Notes under the pieces: generated by a model | Seen by the model: the letters and a program-made list of their open reading frames with translations, nothing else | Told to the model about the DNA's origin: nothing | Databases searched by the model: none | NCBI RefSeq assembly: GCF_019703545.1 | Contig: NZ_AP018771.1 | Span: 496,001 to 560,000, forward strand | DNA: 64,000 nt | DNA from: Haemophilus influenzae | GTDB taxonomy: Bacteria > Pseudomonadota > Gammaproteobacteria > Enterobacterales > Pasteurellaceae | Reading direction: 5' to 3' | In this document: piece by piece, positions 19,657-31,223 of the stretch | Layout: each line of letters begins with the position of its first letter | Position numbering within the stretch: position 1 is the first letter of the stretch | Program-made: the position numbers and the translations under genes

Positions 19657-20346
19657 ATGGCTAAATTGACTAAAAAAATGAAAGCAATCAAAGCTGGCGT
19701 AGATTCTACTAAAGCATATGAAATCAACGAAGCGATCGCGGTATTAAAACAATTCGCAACAGCTAAATTCGTTGAAAGTGTTGATGTTGCAGTAAACTTA
19801 GGTATCGATCCTCGTAAATCTGACCAAAACGTTCGTGGTGCAACTGTATTACCACACGGTACTGGTCGTGAAGTACGCGTAGCTGTGTTCACTCAAGGTG
19901 CTAACGCAGATGCAGCTAAAGAAGCGGGTGCTGATTTAGTAGGTATGGAAGATTTAGCAGAGCAAATCAAAAAAGGCGAAATGAACTTTGATGTTGTTAT
20001 CGCTTCTCCTGATGCAATGCGTGTTGTTGGTCAATTAGGTCAAGTATTAGGCCCACGTGGTTTAATGCCAAACCCTAAAGTTGGTACTGTAACACCAAAC
20101 GTTGCTGAAGCAGTTAAAAATGCTAAATCTGGTCAGATCCGTTATCGTAATGATAAAAACGGTATCATCCACACCACTATCGGTAAAGCAAACTTCTCTG
20201 AAGTTCAATTAAAAGAAAATCTTCAAGCATTATTGGTTGCTTTAAATAAAGCAAAACCAACTACTGCTAAAGGTATTTTCATCAAGAAAGTAAGCATCTC
20301 TACCACTATGGGTGCAGGTGTTGCTGTTGATCAAGCTTCTTTATAA
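19657..20346 (+). CDS. rplA: 50S ribosomal protein L1
   Basis: L1 (229 residues) forms the L1 stalk of the large subunit and in related bacteria represses translation of its own operon. The family signature appears around [23 protein letters not shown] (about residues 124-146). Its RBS (GGAGG) lies in the last codons of rplK, 4 nt between genes. A strong terminator follows, so rpoBC is a separate transcription unit. Confidence 0.98.
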   Translation: MAKLTKKMKAIKAGVDSTKAYEINEAIAVLKQFATAKFVESVDVAVNLGIDPRKSDQNVRGATVLPHGTGREVRVAVFTQGANADAAKEAGADLVGMEDLAEQIKKGEMNFDVVIASPDAMRVVGQLGQVLGPRGLMPNPKVGTVTPNVAEAVKNAKSGQIRYRNDKNGIIHTTIGKANFSEVQLKENLQALLVALNKAKPTTAKGIFIKKVSISTTMGAGVAVDQASL

Positions 20347-20367
20347 TTTAAAGAATTGATAGATTTT

Positions 20368-20398
20368 AAACCGCACTTTTTGAAAGTGCGGTTTTTTT
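20368..20398 (+). terminator. rplKA terminator formed by paired uptake signals
   Basis: AAACCGCACTTT (20368-20379) and AAAGTGCGGTTT (20383-20394) form a perfect 12-bp stem with a 3-nt loop and a long T run. Confidence 0.9.
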
Positions 20399-20725
20399 TC
20401 ATAAAATTTCTATATAAGTTTTAAACTTGACGAGAAAGCTGCATTCATTTAAAATTTACCGCCTTAAAATTAGCAAAGATTTAGATTGATTTTTAATCAA
20501 TCTTGACTTTTATTGCTTAATTTAACCGTGTTTTTGATAGAAAGCACATCTACACAATGACAAATTCACCGTTATTTGTCGTTGTTTTGCTCAAGTTGTC
20601 GTTCTATGTAATTTGAGTTGTCACCCCACTATAGAAGTAAGGTTCAGAGTGCGGTCATTTTAACGGTCATTCACGTCACAGTTAGTTTGTGGCTAGGTCA
20701 CTGAACAGTTAGCAGAGGAAAACCA
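20399..20725 (+). promoter_or_regulatory. Long untranslated region upstream of rpoB
   Basis: This 327-base gene-free stretch should hold the rpoBC promoter and leader, because the preceding terminator blocks read-through. A perfect 9-bp inverted repeat, AGATTGATT-TTT-AATCAATCT, is at 20483-20503 and touches a -35-like TTGACT (20503-20508) that has no good -10 at the right spacing. CTATAGAA (about 20629-20636) is a weak -10 candidate. I could not settle the start site. Confidence 0.4.
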
Positions 20726-23700
20726 ATGGGTTACTCCTATTCTGAAAAAAAACGAATTCGTAAAGATTTCGGTAAACGTCCGCAAGTTTTAAATGTTCCT
20801 TATTTATTAACCATTCAGTTGGATTCTTTTGATAAATTTATTCAAAAAGATCCTGAAGGTCAGCAAGGTTTAGAAGCGGCATTCCGTTCTGTATTCCCTA
20901 TTGTAAGCAATAATGGCTATACAGAATTACAATATGTAGATTATCGTTTAGAAGAACCTGAATTTGATGTACGTGAGTGCCAAATTCGTGGCTCAACTTA
21001 TGCAGCAGGCTTACGTGTAAAATTACGTTTAGTGAGCTACGATAAAGAATCTTCTTCACGCGCAGTTAAAGATATTAAAGAAAATGAAGTTTATATGGGG
21101 GAAATCCCATTAATGACTGATAACGGTACTTTTGTAATTAATGGTACCGAGCGTGTTATCGTTTCACAATTACACCGTAGTCCGGGCGTATTCTTCGATT
21201 CTGACAAAGGTAAAACCCATTCTTCAGGTAAAGTGCTTTATAACGCACGCATTATTCCTTACCGTGGTTCTTGGTTAGATTTTGAATTCGATCCAAAAGA
21301 TAACTTATTTGCGCGCATTGACCGTCGTCGTAAATTACCGGCAACAATTATTCTTCGTGCATTAGGCTATACCACTGAAGAAATCTTAAACTTATTCTTT
21401 GATAAAATTACCTTTGAAATCGCTGGCGATAAATTGTTAATGACTTTAGTGCCAGAACGTTTACGTGGTGAAACGGCTTCTTTTGATATTGAAGCAAATG
21501 GCAAAGTGTATGTTGAACGTGGTCGTCGTATCACTGCTCGTCACATTAAAGCATTAGAAAAAGATAATATCTCACAAGTGGTTGTGCCTTCTGAATATAT
21601 TTTAGGTAAAGTTGCGTCGAAAGATTATGTTGATTTAGAGTCTGGCGAAATTATTTGTCCTGCAAATGGCGAAATTTCGTTAGAAACCCTCGCAAAATTA
21701 GCACAAGCTGGTTACACCACGATCGAAACTTTATTTACTAATGATTTAGATTACGGTCCATATATTTCTGAAACGCTACGTGTCGACCCAACTTATGACA
21801 AAACCAGTGCGCTTTACGAAATTTATCGTATGATGCGTCCGGGCGAGCCACCAACACCAGAATCTTCAGAAGCGTTATTCAATAATTTATTCTTCTCTGC
21901 AGAACGTTATGATTTATCTACAGTAGGTCGTATGAAGTTCAACCGTTCTTTAGCTTTTCCAGAAGGGGAAGGTGCGGGTATTTTAAGCAATGAAGATATT
22001 ATTGCGGTAATGCGTAAATTGATCGACATCCGTAATGGTCGTGGCGAAGTAGACGATATTGACCATTTGGGTAACCGTCGTATCCGTAGCGTGGGTGAAA
22101 TGGCTGAAAACCAATTCCGTATTGGTTTAGTGCGTGTAGAAAGAGCGGTCAAAGAACGCTTATCTTTAGGTGATTTAGATGCAATCACACCGCAAGACTT
22201 AATTAACCCGAAACCGATTTCTGCGGCAGTAAAAGAATTCTTTGGTTCTTCACAGCTTTCGCAATTTATGGATCAAAACAACCCATTGTCAGAAGTGACA
22301 CACAAACGTCGTATTTCTGCATTAGGTCCGGGCGGTTTAACGCGTGAGCGTGCAGGCTTTGAAGTGCGTGACGTACATAATACTCACTATGGTCGTTTAT
22401 GTCCGATTGAAACCCCTGAAGGTCCAAACATCGGTTTGATCAACTCACTTTCTGCGTTTGCACGTACTAATGATTATGGTTTCTTAGAAACCCCATATCG
22501 TAAAGTGGTTGATGGTCAAGTTACTGAAGAAATTGAATACTTATCTGCAATTGATGAAGCAAACTACATCATTGCACAGGCAAACTCAAACTTAGACGAA
22601 AATAACCGTTTTACTGATGCTTTCGTTACTGCTCGTGGTGAACGTGGTGAATCTGGTTTATATAAACCCGAAGATATTCACTATATGGATGTTTCAACAC
22701 AACAAGTGGTATCTGTTGCGGCTGCATTAATTCCATTCCTTGAGCATGACGATGCGAACCGTGCGTTGATGGGTGCGAACATGCAACGTCAAGCAGTTCC
22801 AACATTACGTGCTGACAAACCATTAGTTGGTACAGGTATGGAAAAACCAATCGCACTTGACTCAGGTGTTGCGGTTGTTGCAAAACGTGGTGGTACCGTT
22901 CAGTACGTTGATGCGTCTCGTATTGTGATTAAAGTAAATGAAGATGAGACCATTGCAGGTGAAGCTGGTATTGATATTTATAATTTAATTAAATACACCC
23001 GCTCTAACCAAAATACTTGTATTAACCAAATTCCTTGTGTGAATTTAGGCGATCCAATTAATCGTGGTGAAGTATTAGCAGATGGTCCTTCAACTGATTT
23101 AGGGGAACTTGCATTAGGTCAAAATATTCGCGTAGCGTTCATGCCTTGGAACGGCTATAACTTTGAAGACTCAATGTTAGTTTCTGAACGTGTTGTTCAA
23201 CAAGACCGTTTTACTACAATTCACATTCAAGAGTTATCTTGTGTTGCGCGTGATACTAAATTAGGTTCAGAAGAAATTACGGCGGATATTCCAAATGTAG
23301 GGGAGTCTGCATTAAGTAAACTTGATGAATCTGGTATCGTTTATGTCGGCGCTGAAGTTAAAGGTGGCGACATCTTAGTAGGTAAAGTAACCCCTAAAGG
23401 CGAAACTCAATTAACCCCAGAAGAAAAATTGTTACGTGCAATCTTTGGGGAAAAAGCTTCCGATGTGAAAGATTCTTCATTACGCGTGCCAAATGGTACA
23501 TCAGGTACGGTTATTGATGTTCAAGTCTTCACTCGTGACGGCGTAGAAAAAGATAAACGTGCATTAGAAATCGAAGAAATGCAACTTCGTGAAGCGAAAA
23601 AAGATTTAACTGAAGAGTTAGAGATTTTAGAAGCTGGTTTATTTGCTCGTGTGCGTAATCTTCTTATTTCTAGTGGTGCGGATGCGGCGCAATTAGATAA

Positions 23701-24757
23701 AGTAGAGCGTACTAAATGGTTAGAACAAACCATTGCAGATGAAGAAAAACAAAACCAATTAGAACAGCTTGCTGAGCAATACGAAGAACTTCGTAAAGAG
23801 TTTGAACATAAACTTGAAGTGAAACGTAAGAAAATCATTAAAGGCGATGATCTTGCACCGGGCGTATTAAAAGTTGTGAAAGTTTACCTTGCAGTGAAAC
23901 GTCAAATCCAGCCGGGGGATAAAATGGCGGGTCGTCACGGTAACAAAGGTGTTATCTCGAAAATTAACCCAGTTGAAGATATGCCATACGATGAAAATGG
24001 TCAGCCAGTTGAAATCGTATTAAACCCACTGGGCGTACCGTCTCGTATGAACATCGGTCAGATCCTTGAAACTCACTTAGGTTTAGCGGCAAAAGGTATT
24101 GGTGATCAAATCAATGCAATGCTTAAACAAAAACAAGAAGTGGAAAAATTACGTAGCTATATCCAAAAAGCATACGATTTATTAGGTAATGGTTCACAAA
24201 AAGTGGATTTAAGCACTTTTACTGATGAAGAAGTATTGCGTTTAGCGGGAAATTTACGTAAGGGCTTACCAGTTGCAACGCCAGTGTTCGATGGTGCAGA
24301 CGAAGCGGAAATCAAAGAACTATTAAAACTTGGTGGATTACCAACTTCAGGTCAAATAACCCTTTACGATGGTCGTACTGGCGAGAAATTTGAACGTCCA
24401 GTAACCGTAGGTTATATGTACATGCTCAAATTGAACCACTTAGTTGATGATAAAATGCACGCTCGTTCAACAGGTTCTTATAGCCTTGTTACACAACAGC
24501 CATTGGGTGGTAAAGCACAATTTGGTGGTCAGCGTTTCGGTGAGATGGAGGTATGGGCACTTGAAGCATATGGTGCAGCCTACACCTTACAAGAAATGCT
24601 AACTGTGAAATCCGATGATGTGAATGGTCGTACGAAGATGTATAAAAATATCGTAAGTGGCAACCAACATATGGAGCCAGGCACACCGGAATCTTTCAAC
24701 GTAATTATGAAAGAAATCCGCTCACTTGGTTTAAATATCGAGTTAGACGAAGAGTAA
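20726..24757 (+). CDS. rpoB: RNA polymerase beta subunit
   Basis: The 1343-residue beta subunit has the length and order of the E. coli protein. The rifampicin-pocket region is intact ([29 protein letters not shown] blocks, about residues 507-545). The C-terminal [26 protein letters not shown] block clamps the active site. The RBS AGAGGAA precedes the ATG. In this genome it is not preceded by rplJL. rpoC follows after 244 bases that contain a repeat element, unusually long for this pair. Confidence 0.98.
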   Translation: MGYSYSEKKRIRKDFGKRPQVLNVPYLLTIQLDSFDKFIQKDPEGQQGLEAAFRSVFPIVSNNGYTELQYVDYRLEEPEFDVRECQIRGSTYAAGLRVKLRLVSYDKESSSRAVKDIKENEVYMGEIPLMTDNGTFVINGTERVIVSQLHRSPGVFFDSDKGKTHSSGKVLYNARIIPYRGSWLDFEFDPKDNLFARIDRRRKLPATIILRALGYTTEEILNLFFDKITFEIAGDKLLMTLVPERLRGETASFDIEANGKVYVERGRRITARHIKALEKDNISQVVVPSEYILGKVASKDYVDLESGEIICPANGEISLETLAKLAQAGYTTIETLFTNDLDYGPYISETLRVDPTYDKTSALYEIYRMMRPGEPPTPESSEALFNNLFFSAERYDLSTVGRMKFNRSLAFPEGEGAGILSNEDIIAVMRKLIDIRNGRGEVDDIDHLGNRRIRSVGEMAENQFRIGLVRVERAVKERLSLGDLDAITPQDLINPKPISAAVKEFFGSSQLSQFMDQNNPLSEVTHKRRISALGPGGLTRERAGFEVRDVHNTHYGRLCPIETPEGPNIGLINSLSAFARTNDYGFLETPYRKVVDGQVTEEIEYLSAIDEANYIIAQANSNLDENNRFTDAFVTARGERGESGLYKPEDIHYMDVSTQQVVSVAAALIPFLEHDDANRALMGANMQRQAVPTLRADKPLVGTGMEKPIALDSGVAVVAKRGGTVQYVDASRIVIKVNEDETIAGEAGIDIYNLIKYTRSNQNTCINQIPCVNLGDPINRGEVLADGPSTDLGELALGQNIRVAFMPWNGYNFEDSMLVSERVVQQDRFTTIHIQELSCVARDTKLGSEEITADIPNVGESALSKLDESGIVYVGAEVKGGDILVGKVTPKGETQLTPEEKLLRAIFGEKASDVKDSSLRVPNGTSGTVIDVQVFTRDGVEKDKRALEIEEMQLREAKKDLTEELEILEAGLFARVRNLLISSGADAAQLDKVERTKWLEQTIADEEKQNQLEQLAEQYEELRKEFEHKLEVKRKKIIKGDDLAPGVLKVVKVYLAVKRQIQPGDKMAGRHGNKGVISKINPVEDMPYDENGQPVEIVLNPLGVPSRMNIGQILETHLGLAAKGIGDQINAMLKQKQEVEKLRSYIQKAYDLLGNGSQKVDLSTFTDEEVLRLAGNLRKGLPVATPVFDGADEAEIKELLKLGGLPTSGQITLYDGRTGEKFERPVTVGYMYMLKLNHLVDDKMHARSTGSYSLVTQQPLGGKAQFGGQRFGEMEVWALEAYGAAYTLQEMLTVKSDDVNGRTKMYKNIVSGNQHMEPGTPESFNVIMKEIRSLGLNIELDEE

Positions 24758-24790
24758 TCACTGATTACTATAAATGGTGCTGATCCCTTG

Positions 24791-24898
24791 GCTCCACCCG
24801 TTTACGGGGGGAGCTGGCGCGAAGCGACTGAGGGGGGATTTATATCCTAAGCCCCCTTCCGCCCTTCGGGCATCTTCCCCCGCAAAGCAGGGGAAGGC
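24791..24898. repeat. GC-rich multi-hairpin intergenic repeat, copy 2 (inside rpoBC)
   Basis: Second copy of the element at 8937-9030. It opens with a hairpin, GCTCCACCCG-TTTA-CGGGGGGAGC, then has CTGAGGGGGGA and AAGCCCCCTTCCGCCCTTC. It ends with a CTTCCCC...GGGGAAG hairpin. It lies within a transcript that must be read through into rpoC, so it cannot be an efficient terminator there. Confidence 0.75.
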
Positions 24899-24932
24899 AA
24901 GAGGAACAACAACATAAGATTTGAAATCGCCG

Positions 24933-24971
24933 AAGTGCGGTCAAAATTCTCCGAAATTTTTAACCGCACTT
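24933..24971 (+). other. Inverted uptake sequences between rpoB and rpoC
   Basis: AAGTGCGGT (24933-24941) and ACCGCACTT (24963-24971) are separated by 21 bases with no T tract. They could form a hairpin but are not a convincing terminator. Confidence 0.7.
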
Positions 24972-25001
24972 TAAACCTTTAACTCCGACAGGAGAACATT
25001 T

Positions 25002-28000
25002 GTGAAAGACTTAGTTAAGTTTTTAAAAGCACAATCAAAAACCAGTGAAGATTTTGATGTGATTAAAATTGGGTTAGCTTCCCCAGATATGATCCGTTCT
25101 TGGTCATTTGGTGAAGTGAAGAAACCTGAAACCATTAACTACCGTACGTTCAAACCTGAACGTGATGGTCTTTTCTGTGCGCGTATCTTCGGGCCTGTAA
25201 AAGATTACGAATGTTTATGTGGTAAATATAAACGTTTAAAACACCGTGGTGTGATTTGTGAAAAATGTGGTGTTGAAGTCACTCAAACTAAAGTTCGTCG
25301 TGAACGTATGGGTCATATTGAACTTGCATCGCCAGTTGCACATATTTGGTTCTTAAAATCATTGCCGTCTCGTATCGGTTTACTTTTAGATATGCCATTG
25401 CGCGATATCGAACGTGTACTTTATTTTGAAATGTACATCGTGACCGAACCAGGTATGACGGACTTAGAGCGCGGTCAATTATTAACAGAAGAACAATACC
25501 TTGACGCTGAAGATCGTTGGCAAGATGAATTTGAAGCGAAAATGGGTGCCGAAGCGATTCAAGATCTCTTAAAAGGTATGGATCTTGAATCTGAATGTGA
25601 AAAATTACGTGAAGAATTACAAGAAACTAACTCTGAAACTAAACGTAAAAAAATCACTAAACGCTTAAAATTATTAGAAGCATTTGTTCAATCTGGTAAT
25701 AAACCAGAATGGATGGTTATGACGGTATTGCCAGTTCTTCCACCAGATTTACGCCCATTAGTGCCACTTGATGGTGGTCGTTTTGCGACTTCAGATCTGA
25801 ACGATTTATATCGTCGTGTAATCAACCGTAACAATCGTTTAAAACGTTTATTAGATTTAATTGCGCCAGATATTATTGTGCGCAACGAAAAACGTATGTT
25901 ACAAGAATCTGTTGATGCCTTATTAGATAATGGTCGCCGCGGTCGTGCAATTACGGGTTCTAACCGTCGTCCATTAAAATCATTAGCGGATATGATCAAA
26001 GGTAAACAAGGTCGTTTCCGTCAAAACTTATTAGGTAAACGTGTTGACTATTCAGGTCGTTCTGTAATCACTGTTGGTCCATACTTGCACTTACACCAAT
26101 GTGGTTTACCGAAGAAAATGGCATTGGAATTATTCCGTCCGTTTATCTATGCGAAATTAGAAAGCCGTGGTTATGCTACGACAATCAAAGCGGCTAAGAA
26201 AATGGTTGAGCGTGAAGATGCGATCGTTTGGGATATTCTTGCAGAAGTTATTCGTGAACATCCGATTCTATTGAACCGTGCGCCAACACTTCACCGTTTG
26301 GGTATCCAAGCATTTGAACCGATCTTAATCGAAGGTAAAGCGATTCAATTACACCCACTCGTTTGTGCGGCGTTCAACGCAGACTTCGATGGTGACCAAA
26401 TGGCGGTACACGTTCCATTAACCCTTGAAGCGCAATTAGAAGCTCGTGCATTGATGATGTCCACCAATAACGTGCTTTCTCCAGCAAACGGTGATCCTAT
26501 TATCGTTCCATCACAAGACGTGGTATTAGGTCTTTACTATATGACCCGCGAAAAAGTGAACGGTAAAGGCGAAGGTATGTTATTGCAAGATCCTCGCGAA
26601 GCTGAAAAAGCATATCGTACAGGCGAAGCAGAATTACATTCTCGTGTGAAAGTACGTATTACTGAATATGTGAAGAATGAAGCGGGCGAATTTGATGCGA
26701 AAACCACGCTGACTGATACAACTATCGGTCGTGCAATCTTATGGATGATCGCGCCGAAAGGCATGCCTTATTCATTGTTCAACCAAACATTAGGTAAAAA
26801 AGCCATTTCTAAACTGATTAACGAAGCATATCGTCGTTTAGGTTTAAAAGAAGCGGTAATGTTTGCTGACCAAATTATGTATACCGGTTTTGCGTATGCG
26901 GCACGTTCTGGTTCATCAGTTGGTATTGATGATATGGAAATTCCAGCGAAGAAATACGAAATTATTTCTGCAGCGGAAGAAGAAGTAGCTGAGATCCAAG
27001 AACAATTCCAATCAGGTCTTGTGACGGCAGGCGAACGCTATAATAAAGTAATCGATATTTGGGCTGCCGCGAATGAGCGCGTAGCGAAAGCGATGATGGA
27101 AAACTTATCTCAAGAAGAAGTCATCAATCGTGAAGGTAATCCTGAAAAACAAGCGTCCTTTAACAGTATCTTTATGATGGCTGATTCTGGTGCGCGTGGT
27201 TCTGCAGCTCAGATTCGTCAGTTAGCAGGTATGCGTGGTTTGATGGCTCGTCCAGATGGCTCGATCATTGAAACCCCAATTACAGCAAACTTCCGTGAAG
27301 GTTTGAACGTATTACAGTACTTTATTTCAACCCACGGTGCTCGTAAAGGTTTGGCGGATACCGCATTAAAAACAGCGAACTCAGGTTACTTAACTCGTCG
27401 TTTAGTTGATGTGGCACAAGACTTAGTGATTGTAGAAGATGACTGTGGTACGCACGAAGGCTTAGTCATGACCCCATTAATTGAAGGTGGAGATGAAAAA
27501 GTGCCACTTCGTGAATTAGTATTAGGTCGTGTTGCTGCAGAAGATATTTTAAAACCAGGTACAGAAGAAGTATTAATTCCGCGTAACACCTTATTAGATG
27601 AAAAACTCTGTGATGTGTTGGATGCAAACTCTGTAGATAGCGTAAAAGTACGTTCTGTTGTAACTTGTGATACTGATTTTGGTGTATGTGCGAAATGTTA
27701 TGGTCGTGATCTTGCGCGTGGTCATTTAATCAACCAAGGCGAAGCGGTGGGCGTTATTGCCGCTCAATCTATCGGTGAGCCGGGTACACAGCTAACAATG
27801 CGTACGTTCCATATTGGTGGTGCGGCATCTGCGGCAGCGAAAGAATCTAGTGTGCAAGTTAAAAACACTGGTACAGTGCATTTAATGAATGCAAAATTCG
27901 TGACTAACGATGAAAGCAAACTAGTATTAACTTCTCGTAACACGGAATTAACTATTACTGATGCATTTGGTCGTACTAAAGAACATTATAAAGTGCCTTA

Positions 28001-29252
28001 TGGTGCGGTATTAAGCAAAGGTGACGGTCAAGAAGTCACTGCAGGCGAAACTATCGCAAATTGGGATCCACATACAATGCCAGTTGTCTCTGAAGTATCT
28101 GGTTTTGTGAAATTTGTAGACATTATTGATGGTTTAACTGTGACGCGTCAAACAGATGAATTAACAGGTTTATCATCAATCGTGGTTCAAGATGTGGGTG
28201 AACGTGCAACTGCGGGTAAAGATTTACGTCCAACTATTAAATTAGTTGATGCAAATGGCAACGATATTTTCTTACCTGAAACTGATGTTCTTGCACAATA
28301 CTTCTTACCTGGTAAAGCAATCGTAAGTTTAGACGATGGCGCAGCAGTAAAAGTAGGTGAACCATTAGCACGTATTCCACAAGAATCTGTGGGTACTAAA
28401 GATATTACCGGTGGTCTACCACGCGTTGCGGATTTATTTGAAGCACGTAAACCAAAAGAACCCGCTATCTTGGCTGAAATTTCTGGTATCGTGTCTTTCG
28501 GTAAAGAAACTAAAGGTAAACGCCGTTTATTAATTACTCCTACAGAAGGCGAAACTTACGAAGAAATGATTCCAAAATGGCGTCAGCTCAACGTATTTGA
28601 AGGCGAAATGGTACAACGTGGCGACGTAATTTCTGATGGTGCTGAAACACCACATGACATTTTACGTTTACGTGGCGTGCGTGCAGTAACTGAATACATC
28701 GTGAACGAAGTGCAAGATGTTTACCGCTTACAAGGGGTAAAAATCAACGATAAACATATCGAAGTTATCGTTCGTCAAATGTTACGTAAAGCGGTAATTA
28801 CTAAAGCTTACGACTCAGAATTCCTTGAAGGGGAACAAGTCGAAGTTGCTCGCGTGAAAATCGTTAACCGTCAACGTGAAGCAGAAGGTAAACCACCAGT
28901 TGAGTTTGAGCGCGAATTATTGGGTATTACCAAAGCGTCTCTTGCGACTGAATCCTTCATTTCTGCCGCATCGTTCCAAGAAACTACTCGTGTTCTTACC
29001 GAAGCAGCAGTGGCAGGTAAACGTGATGAATTACGTGGCTTGAAAGAGAACGTAATCGTAGGTCGTTTAATCCCAGCAGGTACAGGTTTTGCGTATCATC
29101 AAAATCGTCACAAACATCGCTTAGTTGATGATGTTGTAGCGAAATTATCTGAAGAAGATGAAGCCGCTATCGCTGATGAGTTTGTTATGACTGCAGATGA
29201 TGCAAGTGCGAACTTAGCTGAAATGCTTAACATGGCAGATGATGCGGAATAA
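25002..29252 (+). CDS. rpoC: RNA polymerase beta' subunit
   Basis: The 1416-residue beta' subunit starts with GTG at 25002 behind a good AGGAGA site. The N-terminal zinc cysteines are C71, C73, C86 and C89. The catalytic magnesium triad lies in NADFDGDQ (about residue 459), and the trigger-loop region [14 protein letters not shown] is near residue 930. The second zinc motif ([16 protein letters not shown]) begins near residue 890. It ends with a strong terminator and is followed directly by tehA, without the restriction-modification genes found here in strain Rd. Confidence 0.98.
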   Translation: MKDLVKFLKAQSKTSEDFDVIKIGLASPDMIRSWSFGEVKKPETINYRTFKPERDGLFCARIFGPVKDYECLCGKYKRLKHRGVICEKCGVEVTQTKVRRERMGHIELASPVAHIWFLKSLPSRIGLLLDMPLRDIERVLYFEMYIVTEPGMTDLERGQLLTEEQYLDAEDRWQDEFEAKMGAEAIQDLLKGMDLESECEKLREELQETNSETKRKKITKRLKLLEAFVQSGNKPEWMVMTVLPVLPPDLRPLVPLDGGRFATSDLNDLYRRVINRNNRLKRLLDLIAPDIIVRNEKRMLQESVDALLDNGRRGRAITGSNRRPLKSLADMIKGKQGRFRQNLLGKRVDYSGRSVITVGPYLHLHQCGLPKKMALELFRPFIYAKLESRGYATTIKAAKKMVEREDAIVWDILAEVIREHPILLNRAPTLHRLGIQAFEPILIEGKAIQLHPLVCAAFNADFDGDQMAVHVPLTLEAQLEARALMMSTNNVLSPANGDPIIVPSQDVVLGLYYMTREKVNGKGEGMLLQDPREAEKAYRTGEAELHSRVKVRITEYVKNEAGEFDAKTTLTDTTIGRAILWMIAPKGMPYSLFNQTLGKKAISKLINEAYRRLGLKEAVMFADQIMYTGFAYAARSGSSVGIDDMEIPAKKYEIISAAEEEVAEIQEQFQSGLVTAGERYNKVIDIWAAANERVAKAMMENLSQEEVINREGNPEKQASFNSIFMMADSGARGSAAQIRQLAGMRGLMARPDGSIIETPITANFREGLNVLQYFISTHGARKGLADTALKTANSGYLTRRLVDVAQDLVIVEDDCGTHEGLVMTPLIEGGDEKVPLRELVLGRVAAEDILKPGTEEVLIPRNTLLDEKLCDVLDANSVDSVKVRSVVTCDTDFGVCAKCYGRDLARGHLINQGEAVGVIAAQSIGEPGTQLTMRTFHIGGAASAAAKESSVQVKNTGTVHLMNAKFVTNDESKLVLTSRNTELTITDAFGRTKEHYKVPYGAVLSKGDGQEVTAGETIANWDPHTMPVVSEVSGFVKFVDIIDGLTVTRQTDELTGLSSIVVQDVGERATAGKDLRPTIKLVDANGNDIFLPETDVLAQYFLPGKAIVSLDDGAAVKVGEPLARIPQESVGTKDITGGLPRVADLFEARKPKEPAILAEISGIVSFGKETKGKRRLLITPTEGETYEEMIPKWRQLNVFEGEMVQRGDVISDGAETPHDILRLRGVRAVTEYIVNEVQDVYRLQGVKINDKHIEVIVRQMLRKAVITKAYDSEFLEGEQVEVARVKIVNRQREAEGKPPVEFERELLGITKASLATESFISAASFQETTRVLTEAAVAGKRDELRGLKENVIVGRLIPAGTGFAYHQNRHKHRLVDDVVAKLSEEDEAAIADEFVMTADDASANLAEMLNMADDAE

Positions 29253-29270
29253 TTAATTCCCTATATAAGA

Positions 29271-29298
29271 AAACCCGAATGAAAGTTCGGGTTTTTTA
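29271..29298 (+). terminator. rpoBC terminator
   Basis: AAACCCGAA (29271-29279) pairs with TTCGGGTTT (29286-29294) around a 6-nt loop, with a T run after it, 18 bases beyond the rpoC stop. Confidence 0.9.
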
Positions 29299-29445
29299 TT
29301 TTTATGAAAATGGGTAGAGGTTTTATGCCAGAACAACAAGTATGTTTCTTCATAGAAATTCACAAAAATTTGAGACTTTTAGAAAAGTTTGTTGTTGATA
29401 GTTATGTTACACTTTGCTCAGATTTTTCAAAATAAGGATCATACT

Positions 29446-30390
29446 ATGAATACAACAAAGCCTTTTCCTCTTCCAACAGGATATTTCGGTATTCCTCTTG
29501 GTTTGGCAGCCTTATCTTTAGCTTGGTTTCATTTAGAAAACTTATTTCCTGCTGCGCGAATGGTAAGTGATGTTCTTGGCATTGTAGCAAGTGCGGTCTG
29601 GATTTTATTTATTTTAATGTATGCGTATAAACTTCGTTATTACTTTGAGGAAGTTCGTGCAGAGTATCATAGCCCAGTTCGTTTTTCCTTTATTGCATTG
29701 ATTCCTATTACAACTATGTTGGTAGGCGATATTCTTTATCGTTGGAATCCTTTAATTGCTGAAGTTTTAATTTGGATTGGAACGATTGGTCAATTACTTT
29801 TCTCAACATTACGTGTCAGTGAATTATGGCAAGGTGGTGTATTTGAGCAAAAATCTACTCATCCTTCGTTTTATTTGCCTGCGGTTGCTGCAAATTTCAC
29901 CAGTGCAAGTTCATTAGCATTACTTGGCTATCATGATTTAGGCTATTTATTCTTTGGCGCAGGAATGATTGCTTGGATTTTTTTTGAACCTGTATTATTA
30001 CAACATTTACGTATTTCATCTCTTGAGCCACCATTTAGAGCCACAATGGGGATTGTTTTAGCACCTGCGTTTGTGTGTGTATCTGCTTATTTATCGATCA
30101 ATCACGGCGAGGTGGATACGTTAGCTAAAATCCTTTGGGGATATGGGTTTTTGCAATTATTTTTCTTATTGCGATTATTCCCTTGGATTGTAGAAAAAGG
30201 GCTTAATGTTGGTTTATGGGGATTTTCATTCGGATTAGCTTCTATGGCAAATAGCGCAACTGTTTTTTATCACAGTGATGTTTTACAAGGCGTGTCTATT
30301 TTTGTCTTTGTTTTCTCAAATGTAATGATTGGCTTATTGGTTTTAATGACAATCTATAAATTAACTAAAGGGCAATTTTTCCTAAAATAA
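29446..30390 (+). CDS. tehA: TehA, SLAC1-type anion channel
   Basis: Inner-membrane anion channel, homologue of the plant guard-cell channel SLAC1; the H. influenzae protein is the structural model for that family. The ATG at 29446, with AAGGAT about 9 nt upstream, gives 314 residues. The gating phenylalanine known from the structure, Phe262, is present in the segment LWGFSFGLASM. Ten transmembrane helices are expected. The family is linked with tellurite resistance in E. coli, where tehB is adjacent; no tehB lies beside it here. An in-frame upstream start (29389) has no RBS. Confidence 0.95.
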   Translation: MNTTKPFPLPTGYFGIPLGLAALSLAWFHLENLFPAARMVSDVLGIVASAVWILFILMYAYKLRYYFEEVRAEYHSPVRFSFIALIPITTMLVGDILYRWNPLIAEVLIWIGTIGQLLFSTLRVSELWQGGVFEQKSTHPSFYLPAVAANFTSASSLALLGYHDLGYLFFGAGMIAWIFFEPVLLQHLRISSLEPPFRATMGIVLAPAFVCVSAYLSINHGEVDTLAKILWGYGFLQLFFLLRLFPWIVEKGLNVGLWGFSFGLASMANSATVFYHSDVLQGVSIFVFVFSNVMIGLLVLMTIYKLTKGQFFLK

Positions 30391-30406
30391 GACATTTAAA
30401 TTAACT

Positions 30407-30427
30407 AAGGCAGGGATTACCTGCCTT
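30407..30427. terminator. Hairpin between convergent tehA and trmO
   Basis: AAGGCAGG (30407-30414) and CCTGCCTT (30420-30427) form an 8-bp stem around GATTA, shared between two converging genes. The T tracts on either side are weak. Confidence 0.6.
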
Positions 30428-30442
30428 ATTGATATATTCCAT

Positions 30443-31162
30443 CTATTTGTCTTTTTCTATTTCAATTACTTCTACGCAATCAAGCGTACCCTCTTTAATT
30501 CGCCATTTCACATTAAATTCATACAAACTCATTCCATAAATACGATCACTCGGTTTACCTTGTTGATAGGCTGGGCGCGGATCTTGCTCTAGCACTTGGC
30601 GAATGAAACGACTTAAGTGCGGTCGTTTTTCTTCTCGTTTTTTTACCGCACTTTTGGCTTGTTCGGTAAATTCAACTGTCAGTTTTGCTGGTGGTTTTTC
30701 TTGGGCAAAGCTCGATTGCGCATTTGGCTCACTATCCGCATAGGCAATATAGGGTTTGATATCGAAAATTGGAGTGCCATCCACTAAATCCACCGCACCT
30801 AAATGGAGAAATACGTTACCGTTGATGCATTCTACTTGACGTAATTCGACTTTGGATAAACCAAGAGGATTTGGGCGATGAGTTGCGCGTGAAGCAAACA
30901 CGCCAACGCGTTGATTACCGCCTAACCGCGGAGGGCGTACGGTGGGTTGCCATTTTCCTTGTTGGATTTGGTCGAATTGAAAAATTAACCAAAGATGACT
31001 GAATTGTTCTAATCCTCTCACGGCTTCAGGCGAATTATAAGGCGGTAAGAGTTCTACAATGCCTACTCCGTCTTCAACTAACTTAGGTTGGCGTGGTACG
31101 GAGAATTTTTCTTTATAAGGCGTGTGGATAATGGCGATAGGCGATAAGGTTAAATCATTCAT
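30443..31162 (-). CDS. trmO: tRNA (adenine(37)-N6)-methyltransferase TrmO
   Basis: A 239-residue TrmO/YaeB (TsaA) family protein that methylates threonylcarbamoyladenosine at A37 of tRNA-Thr using SAM, making m6t6A. The beta-barrel core contains [10 protein letters not shown] and the signature [16 protein letters not shown] (about residues 90-105), then [15 protein letters not shown]. Residues 165-185 hold a Lys-rich insert that coincides with two embedded uptake sequences (near 30617 and 30646). Substrate tRNA modification begins with the product of tsaD, also in this window. Confidence 0.95.
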   Translation of the reverse strand: MNDLTLSPIAIIHTPYKEKFSVPRQPKLVEDGVGIVELLPPYNSPEAVRGLEQFSHLWLIFQFDQIQQGKWQPTVRPPRLGGNQRVGVFASRATHRPNPLGLSKVELRQVECINGNVFLHLGAVDLVDGTPIFDIKPYIAYADSEPNAQSSFAQEKPPAKLTVEFTEQAKSAVKKREEKRPHLSRFIRQVLEQDPRPAYQQGKPSDRIYGMSLYEFNVKWRIKEGTLDCVEVIEIEKDK

Positions 31163-31223
31163 AAATTGGGTGTCTTAGTGTAGAATACGCGGCTTATTGT
31201 AATCAAAAGTGCGGTCAAAAAAA

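Noticed and set aside
20503-20531. TTGACT as the -35 of rpoBC
   Set aside because: No acceptable -10 lies 16-18 bases downstream.
23521-23838. 105-codon minus-strand frame inside rpoB
   Set aside because: Ser/Arg-rich shadow translation of a highly conserved gene.
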